A stretch of 64,000 nt of DNA from Pseudomonas asiatica (GTDB lineage Bacteria; Pseudomonadota; Gammaproteobacteria; Pseudomonadales; Pseudomonadaceae). The stretch covers positions 620,001 through 684,000 of the forward strand of contig NZ_BLJF01000001.1 in the NCBI RefSeq assembly GCF_009932335.1. Reading direction: 5' to 3'. The notes under the pieces were generated by a model that saw nothing but the letters and a program-made list of their open reading frames with translations, was not told where the DNA came from and made no database searches. Shown in pieces: positions 1-9,013 of this stretch; position 1 is the stretch's first letter; each line of letters begins with the position of its first letter. The position numbers and the translations under genes are program-made.

Positions 1-603
1 GGCACCTACGTCGAGCCCAAGGACTGGAACGCGCTGATCAGCGACCCGGAAGTGCTGCTGATCGACACCCGCAACGACTACGAAGTGGCCATCGGCACCT
101 TCAAGGGCGCCATCGACCCGAAGACCGAAACCTTCCGCGAGTTCCCCGACTACATCAAGGCCAACTTCGACCCCAGCAAGCACAAGAAGGTTGCCATGTT
201 CTGTACCGGCGGTATCCGTTGCGAAAAAGCCTCCAGCTACATGCTCGGTGAAGGCTTCGAGGAGGTCTATCATCTTAAGGGCGGCATCCTGAAATACTTC
301 GAGGAAGTGCCTCAGGAAGAAAGCCTGTGGGACGGCGACTGCTTCGTTTTCGACAACCGCGTCACGGTGCGCCATGACCTGAGCGAAGGTGAGTACGACC
401 AGTGCCACGCCTGCCGTCACCCGATCAACGCAGAGGAGCGCGCGTCCGAGCACTATTCGCCAGGGGTCAGCTGCCCGCACTGCTGGGACACCCTGAGCGA
501 GAAGACCCGGCGTAGCGCCATCGACCGGCAGAAGCAGATCGAGCTGGCCAAGGCCCGCAACCTGCCGCACCCGATCGGTTACAACTACAAAGCCGAGGCT
601 TGA
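1..603 (+). CDS. trhO: tRNA uridine(34) hydroxylase TrhO, 3' part
   Basis: The reading frame is open from the first base, so the start and the N-terminal domain lie outside the window; 200 codons remain. The visible part is the rhodanese domain, with the catalytic-cysteine loop [10 protein letters not shown] at about residues 66-75 of the visible protein, followed by a C-terminal cysteine cluster (CHAC ... CPHC) typical of this family. The family hydroxylates U34 of certain tRNAs to 5-hydroxyuridine, using prephenate-derived chemistry, in the cytoplasm. A FrnE-like gene follows 3 bp downstream, suggesting cotranscription. The family call is firm; the missing N-terminus cannot be checked. Confidence 0.9.
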   Translation, partial: GTYVEPKDWNALISDPEVLLIDTRNDYEVAIGTFKGAIDPKTETFREFPDYIKANFDPSKHKKVAMFCTGGIRCEKASSYMLGEGFEEVYHLKGGILKYFEEVPQEESLWDGDCFVFDNRVTVRHDLSEGEYDQCHACRHPINAEERASEHYSPGVSCPHCWDTLSEKTRRSAIDRQKQIELAKARNLPHPIGYNYKAEA

Positions 604-606
604 TGC

Positions 607-1239
607 ATGTCTGCACGCCTGATCTATGTGATGGACCCGATGTGCTCCTGGTGCTGGGGTTTCGCACCCGTGGCCGCGGCCCTGATCGCCCAGGCGCGTG
701 ACGCAGGCGTGCCCACCCGCCTGGTGCCAGGCGGGCTGCGTACCGGCGGCAGTGCCCTGGACAGCTCTACCCGCAAGTACATCCTTGAACACTGGCAGGC
801 GGTGGCCGACGCCACCGGCCAGCCGTTCCGCTTCGAGGGGGCCATGCCCGACGGCTTCGTCTACGACACCGAGCCGGCCTGCCGTGCCCTGGTCACCGCC
901 CGCGAGCTGGACGCCGAACGCGTCTGGCCGCTGCTGGCGCTGATCCAGCGTTCGTTCTACGAGCAGGGAGTGGACGTCACCATTGCACCGCATCTGGTCG
1001 ACCTGGCCGAACAGGCAGGCTTCGACCGCACCGTGTTCGCCGAGGCCTTCGCCTGTGCCGACACCCGCGCCGCCACTGCAGCCGATTTCAGCTGGGCCCA
1101 GGACCTGGGCATCGCCGGTTTCCCGACCTTGCTGGCCGAACGCAATGGCCAACTGGCCCTGCTGACCAACGGCTATCAGCCGCTGGAGCGCCTGCAACCC
1201 TTGCTCGGCCGCTGGCTGCAGCAGGCCGCCTGTGCTTGA
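607..1239 (+). CDS. DsbA-family (FrnE-like) thioredoxin-fold protein
   Basis: A 210-residue protein without a signal peptide. It opens with a strand and then MDPMCSWCWGF, a CxxC-type redox motif (CSWC, about residues 14-17) characteristic of the DsbA/FrnE clan. The late motif GIAGFPTLL carries the cis-proline of the thioredoxin fold. The predicted location is the cytoplasm, so it is probably a disulfide-handling oxidoreductase rather than a periplasmic DsbA. It starts 3 bp after trhO and overlaps the ABC exporter downstream, so the three genes look like one operon. The precise substrate cannot be read from the sequence. Confidence 0.8.
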   Translation: MSARLIYVMDPMCSWCWGFAPVAAALIAQARDAGVPTRLVPGGLRTGGSALDSSTRKYILEHWQAVADATGQPFRFEGAMPDGFVYDTEPACRALVTARELDAERVWPLLALIQRSFYEQGVDVTIAPHLVDLAEQAGFDRTVFAEAFACADTRAATAADFSWAQDLGIAGFPTLLAERNGQLALLTNGYQPLERLQPLLGRWLQQAACA

Positions 1240-3064
1240 TGTGCCTGGGTCACCCGACCCGGTACCGGGCAAACCTCACACTGTGGCCGATAGATTGAGC
1301 TGGGCGGAAATCCGCCGCCTGGCCCTGCATCACAAGAAAAACCTCTGGTCCGCCAACCTAATCGCCGTATTGGCGGCCTGCTGCAGCGTGCCTATCCCGC
1401 TGCTGTTGCCGCTGCTGGTGGATGAAGTGCTGCTGGGCCATGGCGATGCCGCGTTGAAGTGGATGAACCACCTGCTGCCGTCCAGCTGGCAGGTGGCGGC
1501 GGGCTACATCGGCCTGATGTTGCTGCTGACCCTGTGCCTGCGCCTGGCCGCCCTGGCGTTCAACGTGATCCAGGCCAAGCTGTTCGCCGGCCTGGCCAAG
1601 GACATCGTCTACCGCCTACGCATTCGCCTGATCGAGCGGCTCAAGCGCATCTCGCTGAAGGAGTACGAAAGCCTGGGCAGCGGCACGGTGACCACCCACC
1701 TGGTCACCGACCTGGACACCCTCGACAAGTTCGTCGGCGAAACCCTGAGCCGCTTCCTGGTTGCCATGCTGACCCTTACCGGCACGGCGGCCATCCTGAT
1801 CTGGATGCACTGGCAGCTGGCCATGCTGATATTGCTGTTCAACCCGCTGGTGATCTATTTCACCGTGCAGTTGGGCAAGCGCGTCAAGCACCTGAAAAAG
1901 CTCGAGAACGACAGCACCGCACGCTTTACCCAGGCGCTGGCGGAAACCCTCGACGCCATTCAGGAAATCCGCGCCGGTAACCGCCAGGGCTACTTCCTCG
2001 GTCGCCTTGGCCTGCGCGCCCGCGAAGTGCGGGACTACGCCGTGGACTCGCAGTGGAAAAGCGATGCCAGCGGCCGCGCCAGTGGCCTGCTGTTCCAGTT
2101 CGGCATCGATATCTTCCGCGCCGCGGCCATGCTCACCGTGCTGTTCTCCGACCTGTCGATCGGCCAGATGCTGGCGGTATTCAGCTACCTGTGGTTCATG
2201 ATCGGCCCGGTGGAGCAACTGCTCAACCTGCAATACGCCTACTACGCCGCCGGCGGCGCATTGAGCCGCCTCAACGAGCTGCTGGCACGTGCCGACGAGC
2301 CGCAGTACCCGGCGGCCAGCAACCCGTTCGCCGGCCGCGAGACGGTAGGTATCGAAGTACGCGACCTGCGCTTTGCCTATGCCGACGAGCCGGTGCTCGA
2401 GCACCTCGACCTGTCCATCGCCCCGGGCGAGAAGGTGGCGATAGTCGGCGCCAGCGGTGGCGGCAAGAGCACCCTGGTGCAGCTGTTGCTGGGGCTTTAC
2501 AGCGCCCAGGCCGGCACCATCCGCTTTGGCGGTGCCAGCCTGCAGGAAATCGGCCTGGAAACCCTGCGTGAAAACGTCGCGGTGGTGTTGCAGCACCCTT
2601 CGCTGTTCAACGACACCGTGCGCGCCAACCTGACCATGGGCCGTGACTGCAGCGACGAGGCCTGCTGGCAGGCACTGCGCATCGCCCAGCTGGACGCCAC
2701 CATCGCCGCCTTGCCGCAGGGCCTGGACAGTGTGGTGGGGCGCTCCGGCGTGCGCTTGTCCGGTGGCCAGCGCCAGCGCCTGGCCATTGCCCGCATGGTG
2801 CTGGCCGAACCCAAGGTGGTGATCCTCGACGAAGCCACCTCGGCCCTGGATGCCGCCACCGAATACAACCTGCACCAGGCCCTGGCGCGCTTCCTCAGCG
2901 GCCGCACCACACTGATCATCGCCCACCGCCTGTCGGCGGTGAAACAGGCCGACCGGGTGCTGGTGTTCGACGGCGGGCATGTGGCCGAGGATGGCGACCA
3001 CCAGCAGCTGATTGCCGAGGGTGGGTTGTATGCCAAGCTTTACGGGCACCTGCAGCAGAGCTGA
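1232..3064 (+). CDS. ABC exporter, fused membrane and ATPase domains (MsbA type)
   Basis: A 610-residue half-transporter with an N-terminal six-helix membrane domain (about residues 35-320) and a C-terminal ATPase domain. Walker A is GASGGGKST with Lys412. The signature LSGGQ lies near 509, Walker B VVILDE near 530 and the H-loop His in IIAHR. These are all intact, so a functional homodimeric exporter is expected in the inner membrane. The start used is GTG at 1232, overlapping the preceding stop by 8 bp; a GTG at 1241 is an alternative. The substrate is unknown; multidrug or lipid export are the usual roles. It is not necessarily the essential lipid A flippase MsbA. Confidence 0.85.
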   Translation: MLDVPGSPDPVPGKPHTVADRLSWAEIRRLALHHKKNLWSANLIAVLAACCSVPIPLLLPLLVDEVLLGHGDAALKWMNHLLPSSWQVAAGYIGLMLLLTLCLRLAALAFNVIQAKLFAGLAKDIVYRLRIRLIERLKRISLKEYESLGSGTVTTHLVTDLDTLDKFVGETLSRFLVAMLTLTGTAAILIWMHWQLAMLILLFNPLVIYFTVQLGKRVKHLKKLENDSTARFTQALAETLDAIQEIRAGNRQGYFLGRLGLRAREVRDYAVDSQWKSDASGRASGLLFQFGIDIFRAAAMLTVLFSDLSIGQMLAVFSYLWFMIGPVEQLLNLQYAYYAAGGALSRLNELLARADEPQYPAASNPFAGRETVGIEVRDLRFAYADEPVLEHLDLSIAPGEKVAIVGASGGGKSTLVQLLLGLYSAQAGTIRFGGASLQEIGLETLRENVAVVLQHPSLFNDTVRANLTMGRDCSDEACWQALRIAQLDATIAALPQGLDSVVGRSGVRLSGGQRQRLAIARMVLAEPKVVILDEATSALDAATEYNLHQALARFLSGRTTLIIAHRLSAVKQADRVLVFDGGHVAEDGDHQQLIAEGGLYAKLYGHLQQS

Positions 3065-3077
3065 ATTTGTGGCTGCC

Positions 3078-3178
3078 TGTGCGGGCCCTATCGCCGGCAA
3101 GCCAGCTCCCACAGGATTACCACAGGCCTGAGCGTTGTGGGGTACCTGTGGGAGCTGGCTTGCCGGCGATAGGGCCGG
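3078..3178. repeat. REP palindrome pair
   Basis: Two inverted arms (about 3078-3114 and 3146-3178) share the core GGAGCTGGCTTGCCGGCGAT and can fold into a long cruciform. It lies 13 bp after the exporter stop and may act as its 3' end. The same core recurs near 59.64-59.93 kb. Confidence 0.85.
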
Positions 3179-3302
3179 GAAGGCCGTGCGAAAACCCCCG
3201 GGTTTCCTGTCATAAAAAACCCAACCGCGAGGATGGCAAATGGCCTACGCTGTGCTTTGTCTGGGTTGATTTGCGCCTTATCTGCTCTGTGACAGGGACT
3301 CC

Positions 3303-5759
3303 ATGAAGGGACATCGCACTCTAGAAGCGCCAAAGTTGCTCGGCATCACCTGGCCCTTCATCGCCGTTGTGGTCTTCCAGGTAGCCTTGGGCAGCCTGAG
3401 CCTTTATACGCTCTCGGCCGTGCGTGCCTACGTCGCGGGCGAAAGCCTGTGGTCCAAGGCGCAGAAAGACGCCATCTACTACCTCAACCTGTACGCCGAA
3501 ACCCGCGACGACAGCACCTATCAGCGCTATCGCCAGGCCATCACCGTGCCCCAGGGCGACCACCAACTGCGCGAAGTGATGGACCAGCCCAGCCCCGACC
3601 TGGATGCCGCACGCCAGGCCGTGCTGCAAGGCGGTAACCACCCCGACGATGTCGAGCGGATCATCTGGTTCTACCGTAACTTTCGTAACGTAAGCTACAT
3701 GCAGACGGCCATCGACTACTGGGACATCGGCGACGACTACCTGGGCAAGCTGGATATGCTGGCCGTGGAAATGCGCAGCAGCTTCGCCGCTGGCTCGGTC
3801 GACGCCCGCACAATAAGCGACTGGAAGGCGCGCATCGTCACCATCAACGAAGGGGTAACCCCGGCCGCCAAGGCGTTCAGCGATGCCTTGGGCGAAGGCT
3901 CGCGCATGCTGCTGCGGGTGCTGCTTATCACCAACCTGCTGACCGCGATGTTCCTGATTGCCATTGCCTGGCGCCGCTCCAGCAAGCTGCTGGCCCAGCG
4001 TCAGGCCTTTGCCAGCGCCCTGCAAGAAGAAAAGGAGCGGGCGCAGATTACCCTGCAGGCCATTGGTGATGCGGTGATTACCACTGATGTGGAGGGCAGT
4101 ATCGGCTACATGAACCCGGCCGCCGAACAACTGACCCACTGGCAGGCCGGCCAAGCCCAGGGCCTGCCGTTGTCGGCGCTGTTCAGCCTGGTGGACGAGC
4201 AGGCCGAGGAAGACGGCCGCAGCCTGGTCGAGCAGGTGCTCAGCGGCAGCCTCAAGGGTGGCGCCGAGCATGCCCGGCTGATCCAGCGCCTGGACGGCAG
4301 TACTGTGTCGGTCAACCTGGTCGGCTCGCCGATCGTCAATGACGGCCAGGTCAGCGGTATCGTGCTGGTGCTGCACGACATGACCCAGGAGCGCCAGTAC
4401 ATCGCCAACCTGTCCTGGCAGGCGACCCATGACGCCCTGACCGGCCTGGCCAACCGCCGCGAGTTCGAATACCGCCTGGAGCAGGCGCTCAATGACCTGG
4501 CGCGCCAGGCCGGGCGGCATTCGCTGATGTTCCTGGACCTCGACCAGTTCAAGCTGGTCAACGATACCTGCGGGCATGCCGCCGGCGACGAGCTTCTGCG
4601 GCACATCTGCGCCGTGCTGCAGTCCGGCCTGCGCGAGGGCGATACCCTGGCCCGGCTGGGTGGTGACGAATTCGGCGTGCTGCTGGAAAACTGCCCGCCC
4701 GACCAGGCCGAGCGCATTGCCGAGCAGCTGCGCCAGCTGGTGCAGAGCCTGCATTTCGTGTGGAAAGGGCGGCCGTTCGTCACCACCGTCAGTGTCGGCC
4801 TTGTGCACATGGCCCAGTCCCCCGGCACCCTCGAAACCCCGCTGCGCGCCGCCGACATGGCTTGCTACATGGCCAAGGAAAAGGGCCGCAACCGCGTGCA
4901 GGTGTACCATGCCGACGACAGCGAGCTGTCCATGCGCTTTGGTGAAATGGCCTGGATCCAGCGCTTGCACGTGGCCCTGGAAGAAAACCGCTTCTGCCTG
5001 TACGCCCAGGAAATCGCCCCGCTGAAAACCTTCGAAGGCCCCGGCCATATCGAGATCCTGCTGCGCCTGCACGACGAAAGCGGGCGTACCATCCTGCCCA
5101 GCAGTTTCATCCCGGCGGCCGAGCGCTACGGCCTGATGACCGCGCTGGACCGCTGGGTGGTGCGCAATGTGTTTCTGGTCATCCGCCAGTGCCTGGACGA
5201 AGGGCGCGAGGGGCCGCTGTCGATCTGCGCGATCAACCTGTCGGGGTCGAGCATTGGCGATGACAAGTTCCTCGAATACTTGCAACGCCTGTTCGTCGAA
5301 TACGCCATTCCGCCACGGATGATCTGTTTCGAAATCACCGAAACCAGCGCCATAGCCAACCTTGGCAGCGCCATCCGTTTCATCAACGAGTTGAAGGGGC
5401 TGGGTTGTCGCTTCTCGCTCGACGATTTCTGCGCCGGCATGTCGTCGTTCGCCTATCTCAAGCATTTGCCCGTGGATTACCTGAAGATCGACGGGAGTTT
5501 CGTCAAGGACATGCTCGACGACCCGGTCAACCGGGCCATGGTCGAGGTCATCAACCACATCGGTCACGTAATGGGCAAGCGCACCATTGCCGAATTCGTC
5601 GAAACACCCTTGATCGAGCAGGCCTTGCAGGAAATTGGCGTGGATTATGCCCAGGGCTACCTCATCGAACGCCCTCAGGTGTTCACCTGTGACAGTCTGC
5701 AGCGCCAACGGATCGCCGCCCGGCCTCTGTTGCAGCGGGCACCTGGCACGTTTCGCTAG
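3303..5759 (+). CDS. Membrane PAS-GGDEF-EAL cyclic-di-GMP protein
   Basis: An 818-residue protein. It has a transmembrane helix near 15-40, a periplasmic segment of about 160 residues, a second helix near 200-220, a PAS domain (about 245-365), GGDEF (about 375-540) and EAL (about 560-805). GGDEF is intact at 453-457 and is preceded at the correct spacing by the product-inhibition site REGD. The EAL signature reads EIL (Glu584), and the other phosphodiesterase residues look present (NLSGS, EITETS, LDDF, LKIDGSF, AEFVE, QGY). It may therefore make and break cyclic-di-GMP, with GGDEF possibly acting as a regulatory domain. The architecture resembles P. aeruginosa RbdA, a biofilm-dispersal protein; that link is an inference. 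Confidence 0.87.
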   Translation: MKGHRTLEAPKLLGITWPFIAVVVFQVALGSLSLYTLSAVRAYVAGESLWSKAQKDAIYYLNLYAETRDDSTYQRYRQAITVPQGDHQLREVMDQPSPDLDAARQAVLQGGNHPDDVERIIWFYRNFRNVSYMQTAIDYWDIGDDYLGKLDMLAVEMRSSFAAGSVDARTISDWKARIVTINEGVTPAAKAFSDALGEGSRMLLRVLLITNLLTAMFLIAIAWRRSSKLLAQRQAFASALQEEKERAQITLQAIGDAVITTDVEGSIGYMNPAAEQLTHWQAGQAQGLPLSALFSLVDEQAEEDGRSLVEQVLSGSLKGGAEHARLIQRLDGSTVSVNLVGSPIVNDGQVSGIVLVLHDMTQERQYIANLSWQATHDALTGLANRREFEYRLEQALNDLARQAGRHSLMFLDLDQFKLVNDTCGHAAGDELLRHICAVLQSGLREGDTLARLGGDEFGVLLENCPPDQAERIAEQLRQLVQSLHFVWKGRPFVTTVSVGLVHMAQSPGTLETPLRAADMACYMAKEKGRNRVQVYHADDSELSMRFGEMAWIQRLHVALEENRFCLYAQEIAPLKTFEGPGHIEILLRLHDESGRTILPSSFIPAAERYGLMTALDRWVVRNVFLVIRQCLDEGREGPLSICAINLSGSSIGDDKFLEYLQRLFVEYAIPPRMICFEITETSAIANLGSAIRFINELKGLGCRFSLDDFCAGMSSFAYLKHLPVDYLKIDGSFVKDMLDDPVNRAMVEVINHIGHVMGKRTIAEFVETPLIEQALQEIGVDYAQGYLIERPQVFTCDSLQRQRIAARPLLQRAPGTFR

Positions 5760-5789
5760 CTAGAAATCACAAGGATCAAGGAGCTGAAA

Positions 5790-6575
5790 GTGATTGACGC
5801 ATTCGTTCGTATCGGGCCTTTGATGGATCCCGCCAGCTACCCCCAATGGGCCCAGCAACTGATTGAAGACTGCCGCGAGAGCAAGCGCCGGGTAGTCGAG
5901 CATGAGTTCTACGCGCGCCTGCGCGATGGCCAGTTGAAGCAATCGACCATTCGCCAGTACCTGATCGGTGGCTGGCCGGTGGTGGAGCAGTTCTCGCTGT
6001 ACATGGCCCACAACCTGACCAAGACCCGCTATGGCCGGCACCAGGGCGAAGACATGGCGCGGCGCTGGCTGATGCGCAACATCCGTGTCGAGCTCAACCA
6101 CGCCGACTATTGGGTGAACTGGTGCCAGGCGCATGGCGTGCACCTGCACGAGCTGCAGGCCCAGGAAGTGCCGCCTGAACTGAACGGCCTGAACGACTGG
6201 TGCTGGCGCGTGTGCGCCACCGAGAACCTGGCCATTTCCATGGCGGCGACCAACTACGCCATCGAAGGTGCGACCGGTGAATGGTCGGCGGTGGTGTGCT
6301 CCACCGACACCTATGCGCTGGGCTTCCCGGAGGACCAGCGCAAGCGGGCGATGAAGTGGCTGAAGATGCATGCCCAGTATGACGACGCGCACCCGTGGGA
6401 GGCGCTGGAGATCATCTGTACGCTGGCTGGCGAGAACCCGACCCTGGGGCTGCGCAATGAACTGCGCAAGGCGATTTGCAAGAGCTACGACTGCATGTAC
6501 CTGTTCCTGGAACGGTGCATGCAGCTGGAAGGGCGCCAGCAAGGGCGCATGCGCCCGGTGTTGGCAGCGGGGTAG
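5790..6575 (+). CDS. TenA/PqqC-like haem-oxygenase-fold protein
   Basis: A 261-residue all-helical protein of the TenA/THI-4/PqqC superfamily, starting at GTG 5790 behind a strong AAGGAG (5778-5783). Segments such as IGGWPVVEQFSLYMA and the His/Glu-rich helices fit this fold. The family includes thiamin-salvage hydrolases, the PQQ synthase PqqC and iron-containing oxidases. Which activity applies cannot be decided here: no thiamin or PQQ genes are nearby. It converges on yciK across a REP palindrome. It is sometimes annotated as a regulator because of the historical TenA name, but no DNA-binding domain is seen. Confidence 0.75.
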   Translation: MIDAFVRIGPLMDPASYPQWAQQLIEDCRESKRRVVEHEFYARLRDGQLKQSTIRQYLIGGWPVVEQFSLYMAHNLTKTRYGRHQGEDMARRWLMRNIRVELNHADYWVNWCQAHGVHLHELQAQEVPPELNGLNDWCWRVCATENLAISMAATNYAIEGATGEWSAVVCSTDTYALGFPEDQRKRAMKWLKMHAQYDDAHPWEALEIICTLAGENPTLGLRNELRKAICKSYDCMYLFLERCMQLEGRQQGRMRPVLAAG

Positions 6576-6580
6576 GCCCG

Positions 6581-6682
6581 GGGGCCGCCATGCGGCCCAT
6601 CGCGACACAAGGCCGCTCCTACAGGGGATCGCATACCCATGTAGGAGCGGCCTTGTGCCGCGATGGGCTGCAAAGCAGCCCC
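6581..6682. repeat. REP palindrome between convergent genes
   Basis: Inverted arms 6581-6625 and 6641-6682 share GTAGGAGCGGCCTTGTG and its complement. The element sits between the convergent stops of the TenA-like gene and yciK, where it could serve as a shared 3' end. Confidence 0.85.
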
Positions 6683-6696
6683 GGCAATTCCAAGCC

Positions 6697-7437
6697 TTAC
6701 TGGGCGTTGAACGCCTGCCCATTCACCCCTTTGCTGTCCGGCCCCATCAGGTACAGGTATACCGGCATGATCTCTTCCGGCAGCGGGTTGTTCTGCGGGT
6801 TTTCGCTAGGGTAGGCCTGTGCCCGCATCGCCGTGCGCGTGGCACCGGGGTTGATGCTGTTGGAGCGCACTGGTGCCACGCCTTCCAGTTCATCGGCCAG
6901 GGTTTGCATCAGGCCCTCGGTGGCGAACTTGGACACGCCATAGGCGCCCCAGTAGGCCCGGCCCTTGCGCCCGACGCTGCTGCTGGTGAACACCACCGAA
7001 GCGTCTTCCGACAGCTTCAGCAGCGGCAGCAGGGTGCTGGTGAGCATGAAGGTGGCATTGACGTTGATGTGCATCACGCGCATGAAGTTGTCACCCGACA
7101 GCTGCTCCAGCGGCGTACGCGGGCCGATGATCGAAGCGTTGTTCAGCAGGCCGTCGAGGCGGCCGAACTGGTCTTCGATCATTACCGCCAGTTCGTCGTA
7201 CTGGTGGGGCAGGGCGGTTTCCAGATTGAACGGGATCACCACCGGTTGCGGGTGCCCGGCGGCTTCGATCTGGTCGTAGACCTCGTTGAGGTTGGCCTCG
7301 GTCTTGCCCAGCAGCAGCACGGTAGCGCCCAGCGCCGCGTAGGCCTTGGCGGCAGCGGCGCCGATGCCGCGGCCGGCACCGGTAACCAGGATGACCCGGC
7401 CTTGCAGCAGGTCGGGGCGGGCGGTGTAGTCGAACAT
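6697..7437 (-). CDS. yciK: YciK-family short-chain dehydrogenase
   Basis: A 246-residue SDR with the cofactor loop TGAGRGIG near residue 20, NNAS at about 100 and the catalytic YGVSK motif near 165. It starts at ATG 7437 behind AAGGA. It lies downstream of mupP in the same direction, as in other pseudomonads, with a 56-bp perfect palindrome between them. The physiological substrate of YciK proteins is not established. All catalytic residues are visible, so it is probably an active NAD(P)-dependent oxidoreductase. Confidence 0.88.
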   Translation of the reverse strand: MFDYTARPDLLQGRVILVTGAGRGIGAAAAKAYAALGATVLLLGKTEANLNEVYDQIEAAGHPQPVVIPFNLETALPHQYDELAVMIEDQFGRLDGLLNNASIIGPRTPLEQLSGDNFMRVMHINVNATFMLTSTLLPLLKLSEDASVVFTSSSVGRKGRAYWGAYGVSKFATEGLMQTLADELEGVAPVRSNSINPGATRTAMRAQAYPSENPQNNPLPEEIMPVYLYLMGPDSKGVNGQAFNAQ

Positions 7438-7460
7438 GGTAGGTCCTTCGAGTTCGTTGG

Positions 7461-7516
7461 CGCGGCACAGCCCCTGTGGGAGCGGGTGAACCCGCTCCCA
7501 CAGGGGCTGTGCCGCG
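7461..7516. repeat. 56-bp perfect palindrome (REP type)
   Basis: Two 27-bp arms are exact inverted copies around the 2-base centre GA at 7488-7489. It occupies most of the 92-bp space between mupP and yciK on the minus strand. It should form a very stable RNA hairpin and could reduce read-through into yciK. Confidence 0.9.
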
Positions 7517-7529
7517 GTCTAGACGGGGT

Positions 7530-8201
7530 TCAGCAGCCGCACAGCGCGCTGTCGATCACCTTGCGCAGTTCCAGCGGGTGGTCCACCACCACATCGGCGC
7601 CCCAGTTGTTGGGGTTGTCCTCTGGATGAATATAGCCGTAGCGCACCGCTGCCGTGCGAGTGCCGGCGTCGCGGCCAGACTCGATGTCGCGCAGGTCGTC
7701 GCCGACGAACAGTACGCTGGCCGGGTCCAGGCCGAGGGTCTTGCAGGCGAGGATCAGCGGCTCGGGGTCGGGCTTGCTGTTCTTGACGTGGTCCGGGCAG
7801 ATGAGCAGCGCCGAACGCTCGGCCAGGCCCAGTTGCTGCATGATCGGCTCGGCGAAGCGCACCGGCTTGTTGGTGACCACACCCCACAGCAGGTTGCCTT
7901 TCTCGATGTCGGCCAACAGCTCGGCCATGCCGTCGAACAGCTTGCTGTGCACCGCGCAGTCACGCTGGTAGCGCTCGAGGAACTCAAGGCGCAGGGCTTC
8001 GAAGCCCTCGGCCTCCGGGCTGATGGCGAAGGTTGCGGCGACCATCGCCCGGGCGCCGCCGGAGATCACGTCGCGGATCAGCTTGTCATCGACGGCCGGC
8101 AGGCCGCGCTCGGCGAGCATGGCCTGGCAGATGGCGATGAAGTCCGGCGCCGTGTCGAGCAAGGTGCCGTCCATGTCGAAGAGTACTGCTCGCAAACTCA
8201 T
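7530..8201 (-). CDS. mupP: N-acetylmuramic acid 6-phosphate phosphatase MupP
   Basis: A 223-residue HAD-superfamily phosphatase. Motif I is DMDGTLLDT at residues 9-17, motif II lies in VVTNKP, the motif III lysine in KNSKPDPEP and motif IV in FVGDDLRD. In P. putida this protein removes phosphate from MurNAc-6-P in the peptidoglycan recycling route that bypasses de novo UDP-MurNAc synthesis. Orthologues are often misannotated as phosphoglycolate phosphatase (Gph). It starts 2 bp after the ubiG stop, so the two are cotranscribed. Identity as MupP rather than Gph rests on the conserved ubiG-mupP-yciK context. Confidence 0.88.
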   Translation of the reverse strand: MSLRAVLFDMDGTLLDTAPDFIAICQAMLAERGLPAVDDKLIRDVISGGARAMVAATFAISPEAEGFEALRLEFLERYQRDCAVHSKLFDGMAELLADIEKGNLLWGVVTNKPVRFAEPIMQQLGLAERSALLICPDHVKNSKPDPEPLILACKTLGLDPASVLFVGDDLRDIESGRDAGTRTAAVRYGYIHPEDNPNNWGADVVVDHPLELRKVIDSALCGC

Positions 8202-8203
8202 GT

Positions 8204-8902
8204 TTATTCCTCGCGCAGGGTCTGGACCATGTAGTTGACGTCGACGTCGCTGCTGAGCTTGTAGTGCTTGGTCAGTGGGTTGTAGGTCAGGCCGATGATG
8301 TCTTTCACCTGCAGGCCGGCAACGCGGCTCCAGGCGCCCAGCTCGGACGGGCGGATGAACTTCTTGAAGTCGTGGGTGCCGCGCGGCAGCATCTTCAGGA
8401 TGTACTCGGCGCCGACGATGGCCAGCAGGTAGGCCTTGGGGTTGCGGTTGATGGTGGAGAAGAACACCTGGCCGCCAGGCTTGACCATGCGGTAGCAGGC
8501 GCGGATGACCGAAGACGGGTCGGGCACGTGCTCGAGCATTTCCAGGCAGGTGACCACGTCGAACTGTTCGGGCATTTCCTCGGCCAGGGCTTCGGCGGTG
8601 ATCTGCCGGTATTCCACCTGCACGCCCGACTCCAGCTGGTGCAGCTGGGCCACCGCCAGTGGCGCCTCGCCCATGTCGATGCCGGTGACCGTGGCGCCGC
8701 GCAGGGCCATCGCCTCGCTGAGGATGCCGCCGCCGCAACCCACGTCCAGCACCTTCTTGCCGGCGAGGCTGACGCGCTCGTCGATCCAGTTGACGCGCAG
8801 CGGGTTGATTTCGTGCAGCGGCTTGAACTCGCTTTCGCGGTCCCACCAGCGGTGGGCCAGCGCTTCGAACTTGGCGATTTCGGCGCGGTCGACGTTGCTC
8901 AT
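8204..8902 (-). CDS. ubiG: Ubiquinone biosynthesis O-methyltransferase UbiG
   Basis: A 232-residue class I methyltransferase of the usual UbiG length. The SAM-binding motif VLDVGCGGG lies near residue 52 and the later motif [11 protein letters not shown] is intact. It performs the two O-methylation steps of ubiquinone synthesis at the inner membrane surface. The start is ATG 8902; a longer upstream reading frame exists but has no homology. It is the first gene of the minus-strand operon and is divergent from mtnA across 111 bp. Confidence 0.96.
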   Translation of the reverse strand: MSNVDRAEIAKFEALAHRWWDRESEFKPLHEINPLRVNWIDERVSLAGKKVLDVGCGGGILSEAMALRGATVTGIDMGEAPLAVAQLHQLESGVQVEYRQITAEALAEEMPEQFDVVTCLEMLEHVPDPSSVIRACYRMVKPGGQVFFSTINRNPKAYLLAIVGAEYILKMLPRGTHDFKKFIRPSELGAWSRVAGLQVKDIIGLTYNPLTKHYKLSSDVDVNYMVQTLREE

Positions 8903-8971
8903 TAGAACAGTCCTCTGAAACTTCGCAAAATTGCGCCGGAGTATACCCGAGCGCTCGGCCCCGAGGGTCGC

Positions 8972-8977
8972 TATAAT
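8972..8977 (+). promoter_or_regulatory. Candidate -10 box for mtnA
   Basis: A perfect TATAAT lies 37 bp upstream of the mtnA start in the ubiG-mtnA divergent gap. No convincing TTGACA-like -35 was seen at the right distance, so this is only a candidate. Confidence 0.4.
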
Positions 8978-9013
8978 CGCCGGCTTTTGATATCCGAACG
9001 ACGGGGAGAGGCG

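Noticed and set aside
1616..3112. Long minus-strand open frame (498 codons) opposite the ABC exporter
   Set aside because: It is antisense to a gene with complete ABC motifs and has the His/Gln/Gly-rich composition usual for high-GC shadow frames. The same applies to long frames opposite the GGDEF-EAL gene and gyrA.
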